A stretch of DNA of 52,660 nt from an uncultured Alphaproteobacteria bacterium (GTDB lineage: Bacteria > Pseudomonadota > Alphaproteobacteria > HIMB59): positions 1 to 52,660 of the forward strand of contig CABYGG010000008.1 of the NCBI GenBank assembly GCA_902518505.1. Reading direction: 5' to 3'. How positions within the stretch are numbered: position 1 is the stretch's first letter; the number at the start of each line of letters is the position of its first letter. Shown here in pieces: positions 6,358-17,900 of this stretch. The notes below the pieces were generated by a model that was not told where the DNA came from, made no database searches, and worked only from the letters and a program-made list of their open reading frames with translations. The translations under genes were made by a program, and so were the position numbers.

Positions 6358-8769
6358 TTAACCTTGGGTCAAAAAATAATCTGATATTCCCAGTTCCATG
6401 ATATCGGCAATTACATTTACAATTTGATCTTTATGTTCTGGCCCTACTAAAATCCTGTACATTACTGGATCTGAAACTAATGTTGGCCTGACTTCCACGC
6501 GTGTGCCTATTTTTTTTGCTACATCATCAGCAACAATTTTTGAGACTTTTTCTTTCTTAAAAGCACCAATTTGAATAAACGCTGATTGATTGGGATCATA
6601 AGAAGTCATTGACTCTATTTGACTCCCGAGACTGTCATTAAGAGCAGCAATTAAAACATTTTTACTGGGCTTGGGCTTAGATTTTATTTTGAAACTTGAG
6701 TCGAAGATTATGTCAGATGTTTCCTCTACATTTTGTTGCTCTTTAAAATTGAGTGCTGCTATTAAAGAGTCAAGCTGTTCCTCATTTACTTCCTCATCAA
6801 AGATAATGATACTTTTAAGTTTTGCTTCAAGTATCTCGTTTAATTCATTCAATAGATCTTCATTAATTTTTTCTTCAGGTATGTTTTCAGGGCGCAAATT
6901 ATTTGTATTCCAACTAAGTGTAAATGTATCAGAAATATTTGTAATATCGTTACTTGCTTCAACTATTAAATCTAATGATCCCATAGCAAATGGCGGACTA
7001 GCAACAAATGTATGTTGTGAAGGAAGAAATACGAGCCATGATGGTAAGGCATCCCCATTAGCCATCTTTACACTGTATCTAGTTTTGCCACTACCCTCTA
7101 AATAAAATGTTTTCTCATCAAATTTAAATATAAAATCCACGAAATCATAATTTGATAAATTCACATTCTCTTCGACTATTTTTGCTGATTGAACAAGGAT
7201 AGGGTTTTGCTCATTCAATGGTATAGTTACAAACGAATTATATTTTTTTGTCCAACGATTTAAATTTTCTTTAAGAGCCAATGCTAGTTCATTATCACTA
7301 ATTTGAGATAAATTTTCTGGGGTAAAGTTCATTCCCACAGATGAATATAACGTTCCCAGGCTATATTGTAATTCAGCATATGCAATGTCATTTCTCAATT
7401 GCGAAACAAGCAGGCTTGCTTCTTCTCTTATCATTTCTAATTCTCCAAAACGAGAAATTTTTTGAGCATTTGAAATTAAATCATTTATTCTCTTAGCAAC
7501 ATTAAGGTAGTGTTTAGCGTTACTGTATTCTCTTAAACTTTGTGCATAGTTGATATTAGCAATGTGGACTTGAGATAAAACAGCCATTGAAACTGCCAAT
7601 CTTTGTTCTTCGATGAGTTTTTCATTAATTTTATTAATATCATTAATATTACCAGCTTGGAAAATATTCAATAAATTAGCGCCAAAAACAGCACCGTACT
7701 CTACATTATCTTTGTTTAACAAATATTTATTAGAGTCATATGTCCATGTGGCGTTAAACTGAAGTGAAGGAAATAATGAGAGCATGGAAGCTTTTGCTTC
7801 TTGTGCTGTAACTTTTTCTTGGTATCTAACTTCAAGAAGCTCAGGTCTTGAAAACAACGCTGCCTCTTCTTGCTCTTCTAGAGACATGTTTAACTCCGTT
7901 AGAGGCTGTTCTGTTTTGATTAAAATATATTCTTGATTTGGTAATAGTCCCATTAATTTAGATAACTGTGCGCGAGAGTCCATTAAAGCTCGACGCTGTG
8001 TATTTAAAATTTGTAAAACATCCAGTAATTCTTTTTGGTATAATAAAGCATCCATAGGCGAACTAATTAAAAGCTCTTCAATATATTCATAATCATCTAA
8101 AGCCGCATTAACCCTATCCATTAAAGGATTTATTTGACTTAATAGCTCGTCAGCAGAAAGTGTCTTCCAATAGGCATAAATAACTTCTTTTGTTAAATTA
8201 TGAATGGCCTTACGTTCTAACTCTTTTGAAATTAAATATTTGTTAGCTTGCTGACCTGCTCTGACATAAGACAAACCAAAGTCTAATGCATTCCAAGTGA
8301 AACCTATATCATACGAATTTGAGGGTGTTTGTTGTGAAAGTGTATAAGTAGGGCTATCAGCTATAGCTTCTGCAGCTGTATTTTCTGTACCAGTGATATC
8401 ATTTCCAGCGCTGTCTTTTTCAGAACTCATATTAACACTCGTTGAAGCGGGGTGTTTTTCTAAAACTTTATAACCTGCGTTGACTGATAGTTTCGGCAAC
8501 ATATCAAACTTGACTACATCAATTTGGCCCTGACTTAACGCCGAGTCCATTAGATTCAATCGTAAATCACGGTTATTTTTGATTGCAATAGCAATAGCCT
8601 GGTAAAGATCAATTTCTAAAGGGGCACTTTCAGATGTTTGTTTGAGATACTCTAAATCCTTTTGGGATGAAAGCTGGACTTCTTCTTTTACAATTGGCAT
8701 GGGTGTCTTTGAACACCCCCAAATGAAAATTGTAGCAATAAATACAACAAAAACCTTATAATTAGCCAT
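6358..8769 (-). CDS. TolC-family outer membrane lipoprotein with Ig-like and SPOR domains
   Basis: This 803-residue protein starts at ATG 8769, which has a GGGGAAAG site (the open frame reaches 8805). A lipoprotein-type signal ends at Cys19 (IFIWGC). Residues about 45-500 form two TolC/OEP repeats with long helices, for example IDLYQAIAIAIKNNRDLRLN and ATAQ-like SRPELLEVRYQEKVTAQEAK. About 545-625 is a beta-rich, Ig/cadherin-like module containing LPSWLVFLPSQ. An acidic linker follows, and residues 728-803 form a SPOR-like domain (SAFIQIGAFKKEKVSKIV ... YRILVGPE). TolC proteins form the outer-membrane duct of export systems; SPOR domains bind denuded peptidoglycan. The gene is divergent from the giant surface protein gene, which suggests it is that system's outer-membrane exit. 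Confidence 0.82.
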   Translation of the reverse strand: MANYKVFVVFIATIFIWGCSKTPMPIVKEEVQLSSQKDLEYLKQTSESAPLEIDLYQAIAIAIKNNRDLRLNLMDSALSQGQIDVVKFDMLPKLSVNAGYKVLEKHPASTSVNMSSEKDSAGNDITGTENTAAEAIADSPTYTLSQQTPSNSYDIGFTWNALDFGLSYVRAGQQANKYLISKELERKAIHNLTKEVIYAYWKTLSADELLSQINPLMDRVNAALDDYEYIEELLISSPMDALLYQKELLDVLQILNTQRRALMDSRAQLSKLMGLLPNQEYILIKTEQPLTELNMSLEEQEEAALFSRPELLEVRYQEKVTAQEAKASMLSLFPSLQFNATWTYDSNKYLLNKDNVEYGAVFGANLLNIFQAGNINDINKINEKLIEEQRLAVSMAVLSQVHIANINYAQSLREYSNAKHYLNVAKRINDLISNAQKISRFGELEMIREEASLLVSQLRNDIAYAELQYSLGTLYSSVGMNFTPENLSQISDNELALALKENLNRWTKKYNSFVTIPLNEQNPILVQSAKIVEENVNLSNYDFVDFIFKFDEKTFYLEGSGKTRYSVKMANGDALPSWLVFLPSQHTFVASPPFAMGSLDLIVEASNDITNISDTFTLSWNTNNLRPENIPEEKINEDLLNELNEILEAKLKSIIIFDEEVNEEQLDSLIAALNFKEQQNVEETSDIIFDSSFKIKSKPKPSKNVLIAALNDSLGSQIESMTSYDPNQSAFIQIGAFKKEKVSKIVADDVAKKIGTRVEVRPTLVSDPVMYRILVGPEHKDQIVNVIADIMELGISDYFLTQG

Positions 8770-8918
8770 TCTTTCCCCGTCAAAAATAACAAAATAAAAT
8801 CTCATAGTTGTGGATAAAAAACAACCAAGAAATTTTTATGTATTTTTACAAATTCAATGAAAATCCATTGAATTTATTGTATATTTCTGGGTTGGAGAGA
8901 TAAGAGGAGAGTAAATAA
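8770..8918. promoter_or_regulatory. Divergent intergenic region of the export locus
   Basis: These 149 bases separate the start codons of the TolC-like gene (minus) and the giant protein gene (plus), so both promoters must lie here or overlap the flanking genes. The plus side has a purine-rich ribosome site (aagaggagag) eight bases before the GTG start. I could not assign -35/-10 boxes with confidence in this AT-rich stretch. Confidence 0.4.
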
Positions 8919-11900
8919 GTGGCTGACAAACAGAAAACTTATCCACATTTTAGCATTCAAATGCTGGAACCGAGGATCATGTTTGATGGTGCTGCTGTTT
9001 ATGCTGCTAGTGAAGCCATTGAAGCTGTCGAAGACCAAATTCAAAACAACTCTCTCAATGAAACTGATCTTTCAACAAATTTAAAAGCGATTACACACAA
9101 CAATGACTCGAGAAAAGAAATTGTCTTCATAGACAAGGGTGTTGATGATTATCAAACAATCATTAACTCCATCGATGACACAAAATCTATCTATTTAATT
9201 GACTCCAATGAAAACGGCTTTGCAAAAATGCAAAGTATTTTGCAAGATCAAAGTGACATCGATGCAGTACATATAATAGGACACGCAAGTACTGGTCAGG
9301 TAGTACTGGGCAATTCAATATTAAACTCTGAAACGATAAATTCTTTTAGCACTACACTTCAATCAATTGGTACCTCGTTAACTCAAGACGGTGACTTATT
9401 ATTTTATGGTTGTAACCTGGCTCAAGGTGATCAGGGAAAGTTACTTATTCAACAAATTGGAAATATCACTCAAGCAGATATCGCAGCCTCTGATGATATT
9501 ACAGGTAAGGGTGGTGATTGGAACTTAGAAAAAAAATACGGTATCGTTGAAACTAACGGAATTAGTGTTGTTGATTACAAACACTCTCTTCTTCAAAATG
9601 GAATTTCATCATTAGATGGTTTTGTAGAAAATACGGGAACTAATTTAAGAGCGGGTACTAGTGATGGTGGACACGCAGCATCTGCTTCTAATCACACTGA
9701 TGGACACAGTCCCTATGTTATTACCTTAGAGAGAGAAAATATAAACTCAGGCTCATTTGCTTTTTATAAGACTACAAATTTAGGCACTGGATATGAAGAA
9801 AATAATAGCGGTGTCCGAACTAGAGGTCCTGACATAACATCAGGCACTACTACTGTTGATGCTTCATCAACGCCTATGAATTCATATTATGTTTATGCCA
9901 CAGAAAACTCAGGAAGAAATACTGTGAGGTCAGTTACTTTTGAAAATGAAATACTAGGTGTTTGGTTCAACATGAATAATATCATTGCATATTCAGGAGT
10001 TGATAAAAGTGGAGGGAATTATCACACAATAAGCCAACATGGTAGTGGAGGCCAAAATGCATTCAGCACAGAGAAATTAAAATGGGAGTGGAGCGCAAGT
10101 GTTTCAGATACTAGTAAACCCTCAGGCCATAAACATGACTGGTTTGGTGTCGATACTGACTCAAATAAACTTTATATAGGATTTAATAATGGTGCAGATC
10201 ATGGTGATATAGTAAGAGTATTTACAAAAGCAAGTAATCAAGCACCCGTTGCTGTAGATGATACAGACAGCGTTAATGAGGACGCTACTGTTACAAAAAC
10301 AGGATCTGAAAATGACGTGCTTAACGACGATAGTGATCCAGATGGAGATACAATTACTGTATCAAAAATTAATCATAACGGCGGCACTAACTCAAATGTT
10401 TCCTCATCAAGCACATCTAGTAGTGGCGGAACATCAGTCACTGGAACATACGGAACTTTAACTATTGGAGGTGACGGTTCTTATACTTACGTCGCTGATC
10501 AAGATTTAACAGATGATCTGGATGCAGGTGATCCAGCAACAGATATTTTTGTTTACACAATTACAGATGGTGGACTTACAGATACCGCAAATTTAACTAT
10601 CTCAATTACAGGCGTGAATGACGCCCCTGTTGCAGTTGATGATGCAGACTCTGTTACTGCAGCTCAAAGTGTTTCAAAATCTGCTTCACAAGATGATGTT
10701 ATGAACGATGATAGCGACCCTGATGATGATGACTCATTTACTGTTACCCACATAAAAAAAGCTGGTGGCTCAGACTCAACTGTATCTTCAGGGACCACTA
10801 ATTCCAATGGAACCTCAGTTACTGGTACATATGGTGTTCTTACAATAGGAGCTGATGGTTCTTATACTTATAACGCGAATAACGCCGTTGGATTGGCTCT
10901 TAATCAAACAGCCATTGATACATTCGAATATACTATTACAGACACTCAAGGCGGTACTGCATCAGCAGATTTAGTTATTACGATTACAGGTATCAACAAC
11001 TCCCCTAGTGCTCAAAATGATGTGGGTGTGATTGATGAGGGCGAGACATTAACAGTTGCAAACGGCGTTAATGCTAATGTTTCTGGAAGTTTTGATGCAG
11101 ATGAGGAACATTCTGGTGATCTAATTGACACAAGTTCAAGCTCACATAAAGACAGTGACCCTGATGGCGACACTCTTTCGATAACACTCATAAAAGAGAC
11201 AACCGCAGGTTCTAACAGTAGCATCACTTCAAACAGCACATATAATGGTACTGGCAGTAGTGCTGGCACATCAGTTTCTGGATTGTATGGTACACTTACA
11301 ATCGGATCAGATGGCTCTTATAAATATGTTGCAAATGATAGTATATCTGGTTTCGACTCCAGTGAAACACTAACGGATAGCTTTACTTATACTTTAAGTG
11401 ATGGAAGTGCAACAGATACGGGCACTTTAACAATTACGCTTTTGGGTAAAGATAATGAAAACCCCTCGGCTACCGATAACACTAACGCAGTTAATGAAGA
11501 CGCAACAGTCACTGTTACGGATGGAACAACAGGTGTCACAGGAGATGTTCTTATAAATGACACTGATCCCGAGGGAGATACTCTTACTGTTTCAAAAATA
11601 AAAAAGAATAATGGAAATTTCTCAAATGTATCCTCAGGAACTACCAATAGTAATGGAACTAGCGTTACAGGATCTTATGGAACATTAGTCATCGGCGCTG
11701 ACGGATCTTATACTTACACTGCTGATCAAGATTTAGCAGACGCTCTAGACGGTGGTAGCCCAGCTGACACTATTACAGATGTGTTTGTCTATGAAGTTTC
11801 AGATGGAAATAGCGGATCAGATACAGCAAATATAACAATTACTATTACAGGCATAAACGACCCAGTTGTTGCTACCGATGACACTGACTCTGTCAACGAG

Positions 11901-14900
11901 GACGCTTCAGTGACAAAAACTGGAGCGCAAGATGATGTATTAGATGATGATACAGATGCAGATGCGTCAGCATCTTTAAGTGTGTCGAAAATTAAACATA
12001 GTACAGACAGCTCATACTCTTCTGTTACATCAAGCAGTACACATTTAAGTAATTTTACAACAGTCACCGGAACCTATGGAACATTAAAAATTGGTGCTGA
12101 CGGATCATATATATACACAGCTGATCAAACAGCAGCTGATGCTATAGATGCTAGTGATACAAAAACTGATGTCTTTGATTATGAAGCTACAGATGGCACA
12201 CTTACAGCTACCGCAACTTTAACTATAACTGTAACGGGAGTGAACGATGCCCCCGTTGCGCAAAATGATACTGGAACCATTAATGAAGATGGAACCTTGA
12301 CTGTTATTAATAGCAGTAATAATACTACCGTAACACCTGCATCTCTTGATACTGGTTCTCCATATGCAACTACAAATACAACTCGTTCTGTAGCATTTAA
12401 TCATGATGGGACTAAAATGTTTGTTCTTGAACATAGCAATTCACCAGATATCTCTGTACACGCTTTAACAACTGCTTTTGATATAAATACTGCTACTCAA
12501 AGTAGTACAACAGACATTTCTTCTCACGCAGGTAATCCACGTGGTATAAGATTTAATAATGATGGTACGAAGCTGTATATAAGCAATGGCTCAGGAAGTA
12601 ATAAAAAGATTCATGAATTTGCTTTATCTACAGCCTATGATATTTCCTCATTACCATCACCTACTTCAACTGTCATAAGCGGTCAAGACGGCAACCCTAG
12701 AGGTTTTACTTTTAATACTGATGGAACTAAAATGTTTTTACTGGGAGATATTAATGATACTGTTTATGAATATTCTCTATCAACCGCTTTTGATTCCTCA
12801 ACAATTTCATACACAAGTAGAAGTTTAGATTTTAGTGCAAAAGAAGGAACACCAAGGGGAATTTCATTTAACGCAACAGGCACAAAATTGTTTATCACAG
12901 GTCAGCAAAATGATGATATTTTAGAATACGATCTTAGTACCGGTTTTAACTTATCTACAGCAACATTTAATGGTGCATTTGATGTGAGTAGCTATGCAGA
13001 TAAACCAACTGATATTATATTTAATAATGATGGATCCAAAGCATTTTTAGCTCGAGCATCAAGTAACGGAATCCAATCTTTTTCACTTTCAAGTCCATAT
13101 AGTTTTGTAGACATCACCGGCGAATATACCGGCGATGTAATAGATACAACCTCAAGTTCAAACAAGGACTCTGATCTTGACGCTAGTGCTTCTTTGAGAG
13201 TTTCAGCAATTCAACATAGCTCGGCAGGCTCTTCCACAGCTGTAAGCAATAATACTACTTACGGTGCTTCTGGAACTACCGCGGGCACAACTGTTAGTGG
13301 AACTTATGGTCAACTAACCATTGGTTCAGACGGCTCATATAAATACGTTGCTAACGACTCCGATGCGGACGCTCTTGATGCAGGCGATATAGTCACAGAC
13401 GTATTTACTTACACATTGACTGACGGGACTGCAACGGATACTGCAACAATTACTATCACAGTTATTGGTATAAACGATACTCCTACCGCACAAGATGACG
13501 AAGGTGCAATAACCGAAGATCTAACTTTGACTGTTACAAACGGATCAAATTCCAACATTTCTGGTTCTCTTGACACAACAGGAGAAAATTCAGGTGATGT
13601 TTTAGACACCTCCTCAAGCTCTCATAAAGATACTGATTTAGATACATCAGCTTCTTTAAGCGTAAAGCTCATTAGAAAAAATCTTGGCACAGATTCTTCT
13701 GTTCAACCAGGAAGTTCTTATAACAGTAGCGGTACCTCCGTAACAGGAACTTATGGTACTTTAACAATTGGTGCAGACGGATCGTATAGTTATGCTGCTG
13801 ATCAGGCAGCTGCAGACTCCATTGCAGCTGGAGAGAGTCAGAATGATGTGTTTGTTTACACCATAACGGACGGCACGCAAGATAACACAGCAAATATTAC
13901 TATTAAAGTATTAGGGGCAAACGATAACCCATCAGCACAAAATGATGTCGGCGTCGTCAATGAAGGGTCTACACTAACTGTTCAAAATAGTGCAAATGCA
14001 AATGTTGACGGCAGTTTTGATGCAAACGGTGAACACTCAGGTGATGTGATACATACAACTTCAAGTTCACACAAAGATAGTGATCTTGATACAAACGACA
14101 CTCTTAGAATCACTCAGATTAAAAAAAGTGGTGGTGATAATTCTAGTGTTTCTTCAGGGAGTTCCTATAACAGTAGTGGTACATCTGTAACGGGTTCTTA
14201 TGGTACTTTGACAATTGGAGCAGATGGTTCTTACACATATGTAGCTAGTTCAAATATAGCCGGTTTAAATGATGGTGCTACAGTATCTGATACTTTTACA
14301 TACACTTTATTCGATGGAACAGCAACAACCACGGCAGATCTCGTACTCACTGTTATTGGAGGCACTGCAAGCAATCAAAGCCCAGTAGCTGTTAACGATA
14401 CAGATAGTGTGAATGAAAATGCATCTGTAACTAAAACCGGCGCTCAAAATGATGTTTTAAATGATGATAGTGATCCAGATGGAGATACAATTAGAGTTGA
14501 TCAAATTCAACATAGCACTGCAGCTTCAGGCACATCTGTAAGTAATAATACTACTTACGGTGCCTCTGGAACTACCACGGGCACAACTGTTACCGGAACT
14601 TACGGTCAACTAACCATTGGTTCAGATGGCTCATATGTATACTCAGCAAATCAATCAGCTGCTGAAGCCCTTGCTACAGATGTTCAAAGGAATGATGAAT
14701 TTACCTATAGAATTACTGACGGTTCTGCAACCGCGACGGCAACACTAACTATTACTGTTACAGGTGTGAATGACGCCCCTGTAGCTGTTGATGACACCGA
14801 TAGTGTGAACGAAAATGAAACTGTTACCAAAACGGGATCTCAAAATGATGTTTTAAATGATGATACAGATGCTGATACCGGTGCGTCTCTTTCAGTGTCA

Positions 14901-17900
14901 AATATATCGCATACGAATGGCAACTCTGGATCAGTCTCCTCAAGTTCGACTTATAATAGTAGTGGTACGCAAATAGTTGGTACTTATGGTACTTTAACAA
15001 TTGGTGCAGACGGATCGTATAGTTATACTGCTGATCAAACAGCAGCTGATGCTTTAGATGTTGGAGAAAGTAAAAATGATGTATTTACTTACACATTGAC
15101 GGATGGTACAGCGACTGACACAGCAACACTAACGATTGCAGTTTCAGGAAAGAACGACACACCCGTAGGTGTAGACGATACCGATAGTGTGAACGAAGAT
15201 GCTACTGTTACTAAAACGGGATCTGAGGAAGACGTGTTAAATGATGATACAGATGCTGATACAGATGCTTCGCTAACAGTTACTAATATATCGCATACAA
15301 ATGGTAACTCTGGAACTGTTTCTTCGGGTTCGACTTATAGCAGTAGTGGCACACAAATAGTCGGTACTTATGGTACCTTAACAGTTGGAGCTGATGGTTC
15401 TTATACTTACACAGCCGATCAAACTGCAGCTGATGATTTAGATGCTAATGATCCTGCAAGTGATGTCTTTACTTATACGCTAACCGATGAAAATTCTGCA
15501 ACCGCGACAGCATTACTGACAATCAATATTACTGGTGTAAATGATGCTCCAGTAGCTGTTGATGACACCGATAGTGTGAACGAGGATGAAACTGTCTCTA
15601 AAACCGCTTCACAAAATGATGTTTTAAATGATGATACAGATGCAGATGACTCAGCCTCTCTTACAGTTTCTGCTATTAGAACTGGGGCAGAGGATGGAAC
15701 GGGTAATAGCGGCACTGTTGGATCTGCTTTAACTGGTACTTACGGAACACTAACTCTTAATTCAAATGGATCTTATACTTATGTCGCTGATCAAAGTGCA
15801 GCTGATGATTTAGATGCAGGTGATACAGCAAACGACATCTTCACCTATACAGTTTCTGATGGAACAGCAACTGATACAGCAACATTGACAATAACTGTAA
15901 CGGGTGTCAATGACACCCCTGTAGCTGTTGATGACACCGATAGTGTTGATGAGGACTCTAGCGTCACTAAGTTAGCTATTCAAGATGATGTTTTAGATGA
16001 TGATACAGACGCTGACGATGACGACCCCGCCAATTTAACTGTTACAAAAATTCAACCTGACTCCGGATCAGAGTCAAACGTTTCATCTGGTACTACACAT
16101 CTTAATGGCACATCTGTGACAGGCGCTTATGGTACATTGGTGATTGGATCTAATGGAGCATATAAATACACAGCAGATCAAGCAAAAGCTGATGCCTTAG
16201 ATGCTGGTGATACAGAACCCGACGTCTTCACCTATACAGTTTCTGATGGAACAGCTACTGACACAGCAACATTGACAATTACAGTAACTGGTATTAACGA
16301 TGATCCAGTCGGTGTAAATGATACGGACTCTGTGAATGAGGATGAAACTGTTACAAAAACAGCAGCTCAGAACGATTTATTAAATGATGATACCGATGCA
16401 GACGTTGATGACTCCTCTTCATTGACGGTAACAAATATATCTCACTCAAATGGCAATTCAGGCACTGTTGCCTCAAGCTCAACTTATCAAAGTAATGGTA
16501 CTCAAATAGTTGGTACTTATGGAACATTAACTGTTGGTGCAGATGGATCTTACACTTACACTGCTGATCAAGCTGCAGCTGATGTTATAGCCGATGGCTC
16601 TTCTGAGATAGATGTCTTTACTTATACTGTATCCGATGGAACAGCAACTGATACAGCAACAATTACCATTACAGTTACCGGTCAAAATAATGAGGTTGTT
16701 GGAAATAATGATACTGGAAGTGTTACAGATGGTAATACTCTAAGTGTTGGAAATAAAGGCTCCGGTCTATTGTCAAATGATACTGATAGTGGAAGTGATG
16801 CTGATGAGAGCGCAGATGCAACAATTTCTGCTGTAAGAACTGGAAGAGAGGCGGGCACTGGTACAGGTGGCACTGTTGGATCTTCTTTAAAAGGTACTTA
16901 TGGAACACTAACACTCAACTCAGACGGTACTTATTCATATGTTGCAGACCAGGATGGAGCAGACATTCTCACTCCTGATACTACCGCTATAGATTATTTT
17001 ACTTATACTATCTCAAATGGAACAAGTACTGATACAGCACAATTAGCTGTGACAGTTACTGGTATTAATGACGCTCCTACTTCTTCAACAGCTCCTACGT
17101 TTAGAGGTGCTGAAAATAATAGAATTGTCATTCAATCAAAACTTTTCTTCGATGACCCAGATCCAAGCACCAGCACTTACGGGCAACTAACATATAGTTA
17201 CGGCGGTTTACCATCAGGGCTGACAGTTAACGATGCAGGAAGAATAAGAGGCCGCCTACCTGAAGGTACCTATACTTTTACAGTAACTGCTACAGACGGA
17301 GGTAACTTATCTACGCAACAAACATTTACAATAATCATTGGAAAACCCGGTAAGCCTGGTGAAGCACCAACTCCACCACTGATTGTGAAGCAAAAAACAT
17401 TAGAAGCTGCAATTGCTGATAAAACAGTAACGTTTGAAACACCTAAAGTTAATGACCAAATAGCTGATCTTGCGGTGAGAGGAAATTTAGGCTCCCTAGT
17501 CAAGGAATACACATTCAATGGTGGTATGAAGGTAATCGATGTTGCTGTTGAAGATTTAAATATTGATCAAAGTGGAAGGCCTGGAATAAATGAAAATACT
17601 TTATTAGGATTTGCTATTGGAGATGATTATAGGCTTAATGTGAAACAATACACAGGAACCTTAGAGGATGGCTCCTCTCTTCCAAGCTGGATACGTGTTG
17701 ATCCATCAACAGGTCAGACGATCGTTCAGTTTCCTCAAAATATTTACTCAATCGATGTCAAGGTGATAGCAATCGATAATGATAATAGCACAAGAGAGAT
17801 TAATGTTACTCTGGATAGAAACTCTGTTAGTCAGGACAAAGCCTTAAAACGCGACCTCGAACCTTTCATAGACCGAAGTGCAGCTTTAAAAACCGAAGTT

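Noticed and set aside
10243-17080. Regular repeats that might suggest a CRISPR-like array
   Set aside because: The repeats are in-frame protein domains of 300-500 bases with diverged copies, not short direct repeats with unique spacers, and there are no cas genes.
10258-17518. Many 60-90-codon open frames on the minus strand and in other plus frames within the giant gene
   Set aside because: They arise from the Thr/Ser/Asp-rich repeat codons, recur at the same place in each VCBS unit, and have no ribosome sites or independent protein signatures.
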